A stretch of 64,000 nt of DNA from NCBI RefSeq assembly GCF_016907295.1, contig NZ_JAFBBR010000001.1:1178001-1242000 (forward strand). The letters run 5' to 3'. Below, piece after piece: positions 53,115 through 62,073 of this stretch (position 1 is the stretch's first letter; each line of letters begins with the position of its first letter). Made by a program: the position numbers and the translations under genes. The DNA comes from Microbacterium dextranolyticum (lineage in GTDB: Bacteria > Actinomycetota > Actinomycetes > Actinomycetales > Microbacteriaceae). The notes under the pieces are model-generated. The model saw only the letters and a list, made by a program, of their open reading frames with translations. It made no database searches and was not told the origin of the DNA.

Positions 53115-53474
53115 TCACCGCAGCCCCTGCAGCGCGGCGGCGGCGAGCGCCAGAGCCTGCTCGGGGTCGATATGCAGGACGTGCATCTGCGCCGCGAACT
53201 CCCGCGCGGCCTGCTGCGCCTGACGCAGAGCTGGGTCTCCCTGCGCGGAGACGAACGTGCCATGGCGGCCGCGGGTCTCGACGAAGCCCGCGGTCTCGAG
53301 CTCGCGGTAGGCACGGGCCACCGTGCCGGGGGCGATGCCGAGGTCTTCCGCCAGCCGCCGGACCGTCGGCAGCCGGGTGCCGGCGACGAGGTGTCCGGCG
53401 GCGATGTCGTCGACGATCTGCGTGCGCAGCTGTTCGAACGGGGGGAGGGAGGACGCGGGGTCCAGCACGATCAT
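53115..53474 (-). CDS. GntR family regulator, YtrA type
   Basis: The 119-residue protein has the GntR winged helix (PPFEQLRTQIVDDIAAGHLVAGTRLPTVRRLAEDLGIAPGTVARAYRELETAGFVETRGRHGTFV) and only a short C-terminal helix of about 40 residues, as in the YtrA subfamily. Such proteins usually repress their own operon, often with membrane transport genes. The start overlaps the end of the upstream membrane protein gene (ATGA), so both are one transcript from the promoter at 54381-54414. The pair interrupts the murG-murC order. Confidence 0.88.
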   Translation of the reverse strand: MIVLDPASSLPPFEQLRTQIVDDIAAGHLVAGTRLPTVRRLAEDLGIAPGTVARAYRELETAGFVETRGRHGTFVSAQGDPALRQAQQAAREFAAQMHVLHIDPEQALALAAAALQGLR

Positions 53475-54373
53475 GCGCTCACCGCGGTGCCGCCGGGAGC
53501 CCCGTCCGGGTAGAGCGGCCGAGGGAGACGCGCCCCCGTCGTCGGGTAGACGTAGAGCAGGGGCAGCTGGCACCAGACGAACAGGGTGTAGCCCCATCCG
53601 ATGTCTCCATCCGCGGACGCGGTCACCGCGGCGACGGCCAGGAACAGCGCCACGACGAACAGGACCGCCGAGGTCTGACGGCCCGCGTTCAGCGCCGATG
53701 CACGAAGGGCATCGTCCCAGGCGAGCTCGAGTTCCGAGCCGGCCGGCTGGCCGGTGTCGAGGATGCGCCGTTCGAGGCGAGGGAGCGCCGCACCGAGGAT
53801 GCCGGCCGGCACAGCGGCCGTCAGGGCGGCGACGGCGAACGGGACGGGGGCGATGTCGCCCCGGATGAGGGCGACGGCGACCCACACCGCGCCGACACCG
53901 GCGGCGGACGCCAGGACCCAGGTGAGGGCCCGTGGCCCGCGTCCGAGGTAGTCGGACGTGCGGGTGACGCGCAGTCGCGCCAGCCGCGCAGCGCCGGCGG
54001 CCGGCGCGAACAGGCGCGCGCGCAGCGCCGACACGGCCGCGATCACCATCATGACGGCGAACAGGATCGGGACCGCGACGAGAACCGGGAAGGCCTGGAT
54101 CCCCCCGAGCGGAGTGAGCAGGAGCGCACCGCACCCCAGCACGGCGACCGCCAAAGCCCAGCGCTCGACGACGGTGCGGGTGCGCAGGAAAGCCTCCAGG
54201 CGCGGCTGCACATCCGCGGACACGCGCAGACCGCTGCGCTCAGCGAAGCGCGAGAGCGCGCGTTCCGTGGGACCGGGGCGGCGTGCGGCGACGATCGCCG
54301 ACACGGCGCAGACCACGGCGATCGCGGCGAACAGCGCCGCCATGGCGAATCGGAACTCCGGGGTGGTCGTCAT
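53471..54373 (-). CDS. Seven-helix membrane protein of unknown function
   Basis: I do not recognise the family. The 300-residue product has seven predicted membrane helices, starting about residues 8, 70, 92, 148, 175, 230 and 257. Between helices 5 and 6 lies a cytoplasmic or external loop with LERRILDTGQPAGSELELAWDDALRAS. It is the first gene of an operon with the YtrA-type regulator. In similar operons the membrane protein is a transporter or an envelope-stress component; no substrate can be inferred. Confidence 0.75.
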   Translation of the reverse strand: MTTTPEFRFAMAALFAAIAVVCAVSAIVAARRPGPTERALSRFAERSGLRVSADVQPRLEAFLRTRTVVERWALAVAVLGCGALLLTPLGGIQAFPVLVAVPILFAVMMVIAAVSALRARLFAPAAGAARLARLRVTRTSDYLGRGPRALTWVLASAAGVGAVWVAVALIRGDIAPVPFAVAALTAAVPAGILGAALPRLERRILDTGQPAGSELELAWDDALRASALNAGRQTSAVLFVVALFLAVAAVTASADGDIGWGYTLFVWCQLPLLYVYPTTGARLPRPLYPDGAPGGTAVSA

Positions 54374-54380
54374 CGCTCTT

Positions 54381-54414
54381 TTGTATCGAACATCGTATCA
54401 ATGTGTCAATACAG
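54381..54414 (-). promoter_or_regulatory. Promoter and palindromic operator of the GntR operon
   Basis: On the minus strand a -35 box TTGACA is followed after 16 bp by GATACA, ending just before the start at 54373. An inverted repeat GTAT-N10-ATAC (54395-54412) covers the -35 region, and GTATC recurs 12 bp away at 54383. Long-spaced GTA/TAC half-sites fit YtrA-type regulators, so autorepression is likely. The segment is notably AT-rich for this genome. Confidence 0.65.
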
Positions 54415-54466
54415 ACAGTGGATGACCGCTCCGCGCGCCGCGGGCGGGCGCTCAGCCGCCCTTGCC

Positions 54467-54472
54467 TAGAAT
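54467..54472 (+). promoter_or_regulatory. -10 box of the probable leaderless murC mRNA
   Basis: TAGAAT ends 9 nt before the ATG at 54482, with no ribosome binding site. The inverted GntR operon upstream makes an independent murC promoter necessary. Confidence 0.55.
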
Positions 54473-54481
54473 TGACGCGCC

Positions 54482-55882
54482 ATGATTCGACCCGACCTCA
54501 GCCTCCCCATCCCCGACGACATCACCGTCGCGCACTTCATCGGCATCGGAGGCTCCGGCATGTCGGGTCTCGCGGGCATGTTCCTCGACCGCGGCATCCG
54601 CGTGTCGGGATCGGACCGGGCCGACAGCGCGGCGCTGCGGGCACTCGCGGCGCGCGGTGCCGACGTGCACGTGGGGCACGATGCGGCGAACCTCCCGGAC
54701 GACGCCGACACCGTCATCCACACCGGTGCGATCTGGCCGGAGAACCCCGAGTTCCTCCTCGCGAAGGAGCGTGGCCTGCACGTGATCCACCGCTCCCAGG
54801 CCCTGCACTGGCTCGTCGGAGGGCGCCGCCTCGTGAGCGTCGCCGGAGCGCACGGCAAGACCACTTCGACGGGCATGCTGGTCACGGCGCTGAGCACCCT
54901 CGACACCACCCCGACGTTCGTCAGCGGGGGAGTCATCGCCGATCTCGGTGTCTCGAGCGGCACCGGGTCGGACGACCTGTTCGTCATCGAGGCCGACGAG
55001 TCGGACGGCACGTTCCTTCTCTACGACACCTCGATCGCCCTGATCACCAACGTCGACCCCGACCACCTCGATCACTGGGGCACCCGCGACGCGTTCTACG
55101 ACGCGTTCATCCGCTTCGGTGACGATGCCGCGGAGGCCGTCGTCATCAGTGCCGACGACGCCGGCGCGCGTCGAGTGCGTGCGGCGCTCGGGCATCCGCG
55201 TGTCGTCACCTTCGGCGAGGATGCGGCGGCGGACGTGCGCGTCTCGGACATCGTGACGCACGGTCCGGTCTCGTTCACGCTGACGTTTGCGGGCGAGTCC
55301 GTCACCGGCAGCCTCGCGGTGCCGGGAGCGCACAACGCCATCAACGCCGCCGGTGCGGTGGCGGTCCTGCTGACCCTCGGCCACGAGCTCGAACCCGCCC
55401 TCCGTGCGGTCGAGGGATTCGCGGGAACCGTGCGGCGCTTCGAGTTGCACGGGGTGCAGCGCGGTGTGAGCGTCTTCGACGACTACGCCCACCACCCGAC
55501 CGAGGTCGCGGCTGCCCTGGCCGCCGCGCGCACGGTCGTCGGTGCGGGGCGCATCATCGCCATCCAGCAGCCGCACACCTACTCGCGCACGCAGGAGATG
55601 TATCGCGAGTTCGCGGAGGTGCTCGAGTCGCACGCCGATCACACCGTCATGCTCGACGTCTACGGCGCCCGCGAAGACCCGGTGCCGGGCGTCACGGGCG
55701 AGCTCGTGAGCGGAGCGTTCGCCGACCCCGACCACGTGCACTTCGTGGCCGACTGGCAGCAGGCCGCGGACTACACGGCGTCGATCGCGCGCGAGGGCGA
55801 CTACGTCATCACGCTCGGCTGCGGCAACGTCTACCAGATCATCCCGCAGGTGCTCGAGGCCCTCGCCGAGACCGAGGTCTGA
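54482..55882 (+). CDS. murC: UDP-N-acetylmuramate:L-alanine ligase MurC
   Basis: The 466-residue ligase adds the first amino acid, L-Ala, to UDP-MurNAc. It has the N-terminal UDP-binding motif [13 protein letters not shown], the ATP loop [22 protein letters not shown] and [10 protein letters not shown]. It restarts the plus-strand dcw cluster after the inverted gene pair and is followed 2 bp later by ftsQ. Confidence 0.96.
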   Translation: MIRPDLSLPIPDDITVAHFIGIGGSGMSGLAGMFLDRGIRVSGSDRADSAALRALAARGADVHVGHDAANLPDDADTVIHTGAIWPENPEFLLAKERGLHVIHRSQALHWLVGGRRLVSVAGAHGKTTSTGMLVTALSTLDTTPTFVSGGVIADLGVSSGTGSDDLFVIEADESDGTFLLYDTSIALITNVDPDHLDHWGTRDAFYDAFIRFGDDAAEAVVISADDAGARRVRAALGHPRVVTFGEDAAADVRVSDIVTHGPVSFTLTFAGESVTGSLAVPGAHNAINAAGAVAVLLTLGHELEPALRAVEGFAGTVRRFELHGVQRGVSVFDDYAHHPTEVAAALAAARTVVGAGRIIAIQQPHTYSRTQEMYREFAEVLESHADHTVMLDVYGAREDPVPGVTGELVSGAFADPDHVHFVADWQQAADYTASIAREGDYVITLGCGNVYQIIPQVLEALAETEV

Positions 55883-55884
55883 CC

Positions 55885-56907
55885 GTGCGGCGTCCGGTTC
55901 CGCTGCCGACGGACGGCCAGGCCGCGGATGCCCGCCCCGCGTCCGGGTCGCGCGCGCGGGACACGGCCGCGCCGACCGTCGAGCACACGGATTTCGGTGG
56001 ACCGGATCTGCTTCCCGCTCCCCGCTCCGGTCGGGCCGCGCGTCCGTCCGAGGGGGCGACCGGAGGATCGCCGACGGATCGCCCGGCTGCGCGGGACGCG
56101 TCCGGCAAGGTCACTCCCGGGCGTGCCGCCGAACAGAGCGAGACGGTCGGGGTGCGCGAGGTCTGGGCCGCCGCGCGGGCGCGACGCAAGGCGCTGCGCA
56201 GCGAGGTGCGTCGCTTCACGGTCCGTCAGCGTCGCCGCCGCATCCTGTGGCTGAGCGTCGTCGGGGCCCTCGCCCTGCTCATCCTCGGCAGCATCGGCGC
56301 CGCGTACAGCCCGCTGTTCGCCGTGCGGCAGATCCGCGTCGTGGGGGCCGCGACGCTCGACCCCGCCACGGTCGAGACGGCTCTCGCCGGTCAACTCGGG
56401 ACGCCGCTGCCTCTCGTCGATTCGTCGGCCGTCAAGGCGGCCCTCGTCGCGTTCCCGCTCGTGGAGTCCTACACGCTCGAGGCGCGTCCGCCGCACGAGC
56501 TCGTCGTGCGGATCGTCGAGCGCACGCCCATCGGCTCGATCTCGTCCCCTGCCGGGTACACGCTCGTGGATGCCGCGGGAGTGGCGCTGTCCACGACGCC
56601 GGAACCTCCCGCGGGGCATCCGGTCATCACGGCGGCCGGAGGAATCGGATCACCGGCCTTCGCCGCGATCGGCACGGTGTTCCGCGCCCTCCCGGACGAC
56701 ATCCGTGCCCAGGTGACCGCGATGACGGCGACGACCGGGAACGACGTCGCGCTGACGCTCGGGCCCGGGGGCACGAAGGTCGTCTGGGGCAACGCCGACG
56801 AGTCGGCGTACAAGGCCGTCGTCCTCGCGACGGCGATGGCCGCGCGCCCGCCGGGAGAGGTCTCGAGCTACGACGTCTCGGCGCCCGACGCCGTCGTCAT
56901 GCGCTGA
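55885..56907 (+). CDS. ftsQ: Cell division protein FtsQ (POTRA domain)
   Basis: The 340-residue protein has a long disordered cytoplasmic tail (about residues 1-125, rich in Ala, Pro, Arg and Gly), one membrane helix (about 123-143), and an extracellular part with the POTRA segment (VRQIRVVGAATLDPATV) and the FtsQ/DivIB domain (VVRIVERTPIGSI). It links early and late divisome proteins. The tail is longer than in many FtsQ proteins. The start is GTG. Confidence 0.92.
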   Translation: MRRPVPLPTDGQAADARPASGSRARDTAAPTVEHTDFGGPDLLPAPRSGRAARPSEGATGGSPTDRPAARDASGKVTPGRAAEQSETVGVREVWAAARARRKALRSEVRRFTVRQRRRRILWLSVVGALALLILGSIGAAYSPLFAVRQIRVVGAATLDPATVETALAGQLGTPLPLVDSSAVKAALVAFPLVESYTLEARPPHELVVRIVERTPIGSISSPAGYTLVDAAGVALSTTPEPPAGHPVITAAGGIGSPAFAAIGTVFRALPDDIRAQVTAMTATTGNDVALTLGPGGTKVVWGNADESAYKAVVLATAMAARPPGEVSSYDVSAPDAVVMR

Positions 56908-56991
56908 GCGGCGACCGATCTTCGATCCGATTGCGCGACACGCCCGCGGCCTCGAAGGGTTGGGGGATGCCTCCGCATACGTTCAGTCCAG

Positions 56992-57053
56992 GAATTGCAT
57001 ACTCGGCAATTCTTTAAGCCTCAACTTGAGGGTCAAGGTTTGAGGATCAAGGT
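56992..57053 (+). promoter_or_regulatory. Repeat-rich control region of ftsZ
   Basis: Three elements lie end to end. GAATTGC-N7-GCAATTC (56992-57012) is a perfect inverted repeat that encloses CATACT, a possible -10 box. CCTCAA-C-TTGAGG (57019-57031) is a second palindrome. Two tandem 14-bp units TTGAGGRTCAAGGT (57026-57039 and 57040-57053) differ at one base. The region ends 31 bp before ftsZ. It is a candidate binding area for the FtsR homologue at 23941. Confidence 0.65.
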
Positions 57054-57084
57054 TTCGGGCGGTTCGGGACAGATGGAGGTCGGC

Positions 57085-58230
57085 ATGAGCCAGAACCAGA
57101 ACTACCTCGCGGTGATCAAGGTCGTGGGTGTGGGCGGCGGCGGCGTGAATGCCGTCAATCGGATGATCGAGCTCGGGCTGCGGGGTGTGGAGTTCATCGC
57201 GGTGAACACCGACGCCCAGGCACTGCTCATGAGCGACGCGGACGTCAAGCTCGACGTGGGTCGCGAGCTCACGCGAGGGCTCGGCGCCGGTGCCGACCCC
57301 GAGGTCGGGCGTCGCGCGGCGGAGGATCACGCGGAAGAGATCGAAGAGGCGCTCGCCGGCGCCGACATGGTCTTCGTCACCGCCGGTGAGGGCGGCGGCA
57401 CGGGCACGGGTGGCGCACCCGTCGTGGCTCGGATCGCCAAGTCCATCGGCGCCCTCACGATCGGTGTCGTCACCCGTCCGTTCTCCTTCGAGGGCCGCCG
57501 CCGCCAGAGCCAGGCCGAGGCGGGCGTCAACAAGCTCAAAGAAGAGGTCGACACCCTCATCGTCGTCCCGAACGACCGTCTGCTGGAGATCAGCGACCGC
57601 GGCATCTCGATGATCGAGGCGTTCGCGACCGCCGACCAGGTTCTCCTCGCCGGTGTCCAGGGCATCACCGACCTGATCACGACCCCGGGTCTCATCAACC
57701 TCGACTTCGCCGATGTCAAGTCCGTCATGCAGGGCGCAGGCTCGGCGCTCATGGGCATCGGTTCGGCACGCGGCGCCGATCGCGCGATCAAAGCAGCGGA
57801 GCTCGCCGTCGAATCTCCGCTGCTCGAGGCGTCGATCGAGGGTGCGCACGGCGTCCTGCTGTCGATCCAGGGCGGGTCGAACCTCGGCATCTTCGAGATC
57901 AACGACGCGGCGCAGCTCGTCCGAGAGGCCGCCCACCCCGAGGCGAACATCATCTTCGGAACGGTCATCGACGACACCCTCGGCGACGAGGTGCGCGTGA
58001 CGGTCATCGCGGCGGGCTTCGACGGCGGCGAGCCCCAGGCGCGCATCGAGCCGATCACCGCGCAGCGCCCCGTGGCCGCGCCTGTGCTGCCGGCGATCCC
58101 CGCGGACGAAGCAGCACGCGAGGTCACCGGGGCCGGAGAGCGCGAAGCCGTCGTCGTGCCGGCGTCGACCGACTCGTACGACTCGGTCTACGGCTCCGAC
58201 GACCTGGACATTCCCGACTTCCTGAAGTGA
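57085..58230 (+). CDS. ftsZ: Cell division GTPase FtsZ
   Basis: The 381-residue tubulin homologue forms the division ring. The GTP signature is [10 protein letters not shown], with [15 protein letters not shown] at the N-terminus, the T7 catalytic loop [11 protein letters not shown], and the C-terminal peptide DLDIPDFLK that binds partners such as SepF. GGAGG precedes the ATG by 6 nt. The stop overlaps the next gene by 4 bp. There is no ftsA, as in other actinobacteria. Confidence 0.98.
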   Translation: MSQNQNYLAVIKVVGVGGGGVNAVNRMIELGLRGVEFIAVNTDAQALLMSDADVKLDVGRELTRGLGAGADPEVGRRAAEDHAEEIEEALAGADMVFVTAGEGGGTGTGGAPVVARIAKSIGALTIGVVTRPFSFEGRRRQSQAEAGVNKLKEEVDTLIVVPNDRLLEISDRGISMIEAFATADQVLLAGVQGITDLITTPGLINLDFADVKSVMQGAGSALMGIGSARGADRAIKAAELAVESPLLEASIEGAHGVLLSIQGGSNLGIFEINDAAQLVREAAHPEANIIFGTVIDDTLGDEVRVTVIAAGFDGGEPQARIEPITAQRPVAAPVLPAIPADEAAREVTGAGEREAVVVPASTDSYDSVYGSDDLDIPDFLK

Positions 58231-58916
58231 CGGATGACGTGGCGGGGCGGCTCGCCGATCTCGATGCGCGCATCAGCGCCGCGGCGAGAGAGGCGGGCCG
58301 CGATCCCGCGACGCTGACGCGAATCGTGGTCACGAAGTTCCACCCGGCCGGGCTCGTGGAGCGCCTGCACGGACTCGGTGTCCGTGACGTCGGAGAGAAC
58401 CGTCAGCAGGAGCTCACCGCCAAGCGCGCCGAGTTGCCCGACCTCGACGGGCTGCGGTGGCACTTCATCGGACAGGTGCAGACCAAGAAGGCCCGGGCGG
58501 TGCGTGCCGCCGCCGACGCGGTGCACTCCGTCGACCGGGACCGACTGGCCGACGCGCTGCACGCCGCCGACCCCGACGGCGTGCCGTTGGAGGTCTTCGT
58601 GCAGGTGAACCTCACCGATGACCCGGCGCGCGGCGGGGCGGCGCCCGGCGACGTCGTGCGGCTGGCCGATCACATCGCCACCCGCTGCCCCTCGCTGCGC
58701 CTGCGCGGGGTGATGGCCGTCGCGCCGCTGAGCGGCGCACCCGCCGCGGCGTTCGAACGGCTGGCCGCGAGTGCACAAGCCGTGCGGACGGTCGTGCCCG
58801 ATGCAGCCTGGATCTCCGCCGGAATGTCCGGGGACTTCGCCGACGCCATCGCCGCCGGTGCGACACACCTGCGGATCGGCACGGCAATCACGGGCCCGCG
58901 GCCCGCGCACGGTTAA
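58227..58916 (+). CDS. yggS: Pyridoxal phosphate homeostasis protein (YggS/PROSC family)
   Basis: The 229-residue PLP-binding protein has an alanine-racemase-like barrel and controls free PLP levels. The PLP Lys lies in IVVTKFHPA; further motifs are [20 protein letters not shown] and [23 protein letters not shown]. The start is GTG, overlapping ftsZ (GTGA). The laccase-domain gene that often stands between ftsZ and yggS is missing. Confidence 0.93.
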   Translation: MTDDVAGRLADLDARISAAAREAGRDPATLTRIVVTKFHPAGLVERLHGLGVRDVGENRQQELTAKRAELPDLDGLRWHFIGQVQTKKARAVRAAADAVHSVDRDRLADALHAADPDGVPLEVFVQVNLTDDPARGGAAPGDVVRLADHIATRCPSLRLRGVMAVAPLSGAPAAAFERLAASAQAVRTVVPDAAWISAGMSGDFADAIAAGATHLRIGTAITGPRPAHG

Positions 58917-58947
58917 CCTCGACACAGACGAGCAAACGGAGGATGCG

Positions 58948-59406
58948 ATGTCGAACCCGCTCAAGAAGACCATGGTGTACCTGGGCCTCGCCGACGAAGA
59001 AGAGGTCTACCAAGAGCCTGCCGCCGAGACACCCGTTCGTCGCGAACGGGCCGTCGAAAAGGTGACGGCGCCGGTGACCCCGCTGCACCGCCCCGCCGTG
59101 GTGCGCCAGCCGACCGCCGGCGCGGTGAGCGAGATCCTGACCGTCCACCCCAAGCAGTATCGCGACGCGCAGATCATCGCCGAGAACTTCCGCGACGGCA
59201 TCCCGGTCATCATCAACCTCTCGCAGATGAGCGACGCCGATGCGCGCCGGCTGATCGACTTCGCCAGCGGTCTGTCCCTGGGTCTCTACGGGCGTATCGA
59301 GCGGGTCACCAGCAAGGTGTTCCTGCTCTCTCCCGAGAACGTCGCGATTTCGGGTGACGGCACGCTTGCGCCGGCCGACCCCGAGGCGGCGCCCTTCAGC
59401 CAGTAG
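58948..59406 (+). CDS. sepF: FtsZ membrane-tethering protein SepF
   Basis: The 152-residue protein has an N-terminal amphipathic helix ([18 protein letters not shown]) that binds the membrane, a linker, and the SepF domain ([44 protein letters not shown]). It anchors FtsZ where FtsA is absent. AAACGGAGG gives a strong ribosome binding site, stronger than those of most neighbours. Confidence 0.95.
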   Translation: MSNPLKKTMVYLGLADEEEVYQEPAAETPVRRERAVEKVTAPVTPLHRPAVVRQPTAGAVSEILTVHPKQYRDAQIIAENFRDGIPVIINLSQMSDADARRLIDFASGLSLGLYGRIERVTSKVFLLSPENVAISGDGTLAPADPEAAPFSQ

Positions 59407-59408
59407 AC

Positions 59409-59711
59409 GTGGAGATCGTGCGTCTGGCGGCATCCGTCGTCAACCTGCTTCTCCTCTTCTATCTCCTCGCGATGATCGCGCGCCTCATCCTCGAGTACAT
59501 TCCGCTGTTCAACCGGGAATGGCGTCCGCGCGGGTTCGGCCTGGTCCTCGCGGAGGTCGTCTTCACGGTGACGGACCCGCCGTTGCGACTGTTCCGTCGC
59601 CTCGTCCCGCCGCTTCGTCTCGGGCCGATCGCGCTCGATCTCGGTTTTCCGCTGACGATGCTGGTCGTGTTCATCCTGCTGTCCGTCACGGGCGCCATCG
59701 CGCGTTCGTGA
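59409..59711 (+). CDS. yggT: YggT family membrane protein
   Basis: The 100-residue protein has two membrane helices (about 8-28 and 78-97) with the family block DPPLRLFRRLVPPLRLGPIALDLG between them. It lies just after sepF, as in most Gram-positive bacteria. The role is unknown; links to osmotic stress and division have been reported for relatives. The start is GTG. Confidence 0.9.
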   Translation: MEIVRLAASVVNLLLLFYLLAMIARLILEYIPLFNREWRPRGFGLVLAEVVFTVTDPPLRLFRRLVPPLRLGPIALDLGFPLTMLVVFILLSVTGAIARS

Positions 59712-59758
59712 CAATCCGCCGATCGGCGGGGCTTCTCGCACCCCGCGGACAGGCGGAC

Positions 59759-59764
59759 TATGCT
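59759..59764 (+). promoter_or_regulatory. Possible -10 box of divIVA
   Basis: TATGCT lies about 75 nt before the divIVA start in the 127-bp gap after yggT. A strong AAAGAGG ribosome binding site follows. The -35 region is not convincing. Confidence 0.4.
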
Positions 59765-59838
59765 GTCTCATTACGGGCCCGCTGACCGCGGCCTGCCCCG
59801 ATCGGTTCGCGTCGTGAGCCCCCGAAAGAGGTAACACC

Positions 59839-60453
59839 ATGGCTTTGACCCCCGAAGACGTCGTCACCAAGCAGTTCCAGCACGTCCGATTCAAAGAGGG
59901 TTTCGACCCGGACGAGGTCGACGACTTCCTCGACGAGATCGTCGTCGAGTGGCGCAAGACGATCGCTGAGAACGACGAGCTGAAGGCACGGGTCGCCGAG
60001 CTGGAGGCCGGCTCGGCGTCGACGCCCGCCGCCGAGGCCGCACCTGTCGCGCCCGAGCCCGAGGCCGTCGTCGAAGAGGTCGTCGAAGAGACCCCCGCCC
60101 CGGCCCCCGTCGCGGCAGCTCCGGCCGTCGGCGGTGCTGCGGCATCCGCCGGCATCATCGAGCTCGCGCAGCGTCTGCACGACGAGCACGTCGCCGAGGG
60201 TCAGGCCCAGCGCGACAAGCTCATCTCCGACGCCCAGGCCCAGGCCGCGTCCATCCTCTCCGAGGCCCAGTCCAAGGGCCGCGACGAGATCGCCCGCCTC
60301 GAGAGCGAGCGTGCGACCCTCGAGACGCGCATCAGCGAGCTTCGTCAGTTCGAGCGCGACTACCGCTCGCAGCTGCGCGGCTTCATCGAGGAGAAGCTCC
60401 GCGACCTCGACGTCGCCGGCGCCACCTCGGGCACGTCCGTCTCGGCGTCCTGA
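59839..60453 (+). CDS. divIVA: DivIVA/Wag31 polar growth protein
   Basis: The 204-residue protein has the DivIVA N-terminal motif (MALTPEDVVTKQFQHVRFKEGFDPDEVDDFLDEI) that binds curved membranes, followed by two coiled-coil stretches separated by an Ala/Pro/Glu-rich linker (about 58-105). In actinobacteria it directs cell-wall growth at the poles and is essential. It is phosphorylated by Ser/Thr kinases in mycobacteria. Confidence 0.95.
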   Translation: MALTPEDVVTKQFQHVRFKEGFDPDEVDDFLDEIVVEWRKTIAENDELKARVAELEAGSASTPAAEAAPVAPEPEAVVEEVVEETPAPAPVAAAPAVGGAAASAGIIELAQRLHDEHVAEGQAQRDKLISDAQAQAASILSEAQSKGRDEIARLESERATLETRISELRQFERDYRSQLRGFIEEKLRDLDVAGATSGTSVSAS

Positions 60454-60461
60454 GCAGGACG

Positions 60462-61088
60462 GTGAACGGCCGCACACCACTGCGTGCAGCGACGGCCGGC
60501 ATCCTCATCGCGATCCTCTCGGTGACGGTGCTGGCCGTCGATCAGTTCACGAAGTATCTGGCGCTGCAGAACCTGCCGTACCAGACGTCGGTGCGCGTGT
60601 GGGGCGACGTGCTCCAGCTCTACCTGACGCGTAATCCGGGCGCGGCCTTCTCGCTGGGGGAGGGCGTGACCTGGCTCTTCACCCTGGTCCTCGCTGGGGC
60701 GGCCGTGGCGATCGCGGTGCTCGGTGTCCTGCGCATCCGCGGGCGGGCATGGGCGGTCGTCCTCGGTCTGCTTCTGGGCGGCATCCTGGGAAACCTCACC
60801 GACCGCCTGGTGAGAGATCCGGGGTTCGCCGTCGGACACGTCGTCGACTTCATTTACACGCCCTGGATGATGCCCGCGATCTACAACGTCGCCGACATGT
60901 TCATCGTCACCATGATGATCGCGGTGGCGCTCCTGGTCCTCATCGGAGTGCGGTTCGACGGCTCGCGTGAGTCCCGAACGCAGCGTACGTCCGAATCCGC
61001 AGCGGATGTCGACGGCGTGCGGGAGAACGAGATGGATGCCGGCCCGGAGACACCCGGCGCCACCGGTACGCGTCCGGTGGACGCCTGA
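60462..61088 (+). CDS. lspA: Lipoprotein signal peptidase LspA
   Basis: The 208-residue membrane aspartyl protease cuts signal peptides of lipoproteins before the lipidated Cys. Four membrane helices are visible, with catalytic Asp in GNLTDRLVR and YNVADMFI, plus [10 protein letters not shown]. The C-terminal 45 residues are a hydrophilic extension not needed for the fold. It may process lipoproteins such as EfeO and the one at the right edge. The stop overlaps the next start by one base. Confidence 0.95.
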   Translation: MNGRTPLRAATAGILIAILSVTVLAVDQFTKYLALQNLPYQTSVRVWGDVLQLYLTRNPGAAFSLGEGVTWLFTLVLAGAAVAIAVLGVLRIRGRAWAVVLGLLLGGILGNLTDRLVRDPGFAVGHVVDFIYTPWMMPAIYNVADMFIVTMMIAVALLVLIGVRFDGSRESRTQRTSESAADVDGVRENEMDAGPETPGATGTRPVDA

Positions 61089-62005
61089 TGCCCTCGCGTA
61101 CCCTGCCGGTGCCCGACGGGCTCGACGGCGTGCGGGTCGACGCGGCCCTGGCCAAGCTGCTCGGGTTCTCGCGCACCTTCGCCGCTGAGGTCGCCGAATC
61201 CGGCGGCGTGCGTCAGGGCGGGAGGCTCCTCGGTAAGAGCGACCGCCTGCGCGCGGATGGCTGGCTCGACGTCGAATGGGAGGATCGGCGCGAGCCGGAG
61301 ATCATCCCGGTGGCGGTCCCCGACCTCGGGATCGCCTACGACGACGACGACATCGTCGTCGTCGACAAGCCCGCCGGCGTCGCGGCGCACCCGTCGATCG
61401 GATGGGAGGGGCCCACCGTTCTCGGCGCCCTCGCCGCCGCTGGATTCCGGATCGCGACGACCGGTGCCGCCGAGCGCCAGGGTGTCGTGCACCGGCTCGA
61501 CGTCGGCACGAGCGGGCTCATGGTCGTCGCCAAGACCGAGCGCGCCTATATCGCCCTCAAGCGCGCGTTCAAGGAGCGCGAAGTCGACAAGATCTACCAC
61601 GCGGTCGTGCAGGGCCACCCCGACCCGCTCGCGGGCACGATCGATGCGCCCATCGGGCGGCATCCGTCGCACTCGTGGAAGTTCGCCGTCACCCCCGACG
61701 GCAAGGACTCCATCACCCACTACGAGACCATCGAGGCGTTCCCCTCGGCCTCCTTGCTCGAGATCCACCTCGAGACGGGGCGCACACATCAGATCCGCGT
61801 GCACATGGCGGCGCACCGGCACCCGTGCGTGGGCGACCCCCTGTACGGCGCGGATCCGACGCTCTCCGCGCGACTCGGGCTCCGCCGGCAGTGGTTGCAC
61901 GCGCACGAGCTCTCCTTCGCCCATCCCGCCACCACGGAGTGGGTCACCTTCACGAGCGACTATCCCACCGACCTTGCGCACGCCCTCGAGGTGCTGCGCG
62001 GCTGA
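61088..62005 (+). CDS. rluD: RluA-family 23S rRNA pseudouridine synthase (RluD-like)
   Basis: The 305-residue enzyme has an N-terminal S4 domain (about 10-75) and the RluA catalytic domain with the motif [15 protein letters not shown], whose Asp is the nucleophile. Further blocks are [12 protein letters not shown] and [13 protein letters not shown]. The lspA-rluD order is common in Gram-positive bacteria. The exact target uridines are inferred from the family. Confidence 0.93.
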   Translation: MPSRTLPVPDGLDGVRVDAALAKLLGFSRTFAAEVAESGGVRQGGRLLGKSDRLRADGWLDVEWEDRREPEIIPVAVPDLGIAYDDDDIVVVDKPAGVAAHPSIGWEGPTVLGALAAAGFRIATTGAAERQGVVHRLDVGTSGLMVVAKTERAYIALKRAFKEREVDKIYHAVVQGHPDPLAGTIDAPIGRHPSHSWKFAVTPDGKDSITHYETIEAFPSASLLEIHLETGRTHQIRVHMAAHRHPCVGDPLYGADPTLSARLGLRRQWLHAHELSFAHPATTEWVTFTSDYPTDLAHALEVLRG

Positions 62006-62061
62006 GGGCCTGCACCCGTTCCCGGCGTGATCGCATGCCGTGCGGCGTACGGACGGATGCC

Positions 62062-62067
62062 TAGCCT
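62062..62067 (+). promoter_or_regulatory. -10 box before the acyl-CoA ligase
   Basis: TAGCCT ends 6 nt before the ATG at 62074; GGAGGG fills the gap. Confidence 0.5.
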
Positions 62068-62073
62068 GGAGGG

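Noticed and set aside
53115..54373. Insertion sequence or integrase explaining the inverted gene pair between murG and murC
   Set aside because: No transposase, terminal inverted repeats or target duplication are visible around the pair.
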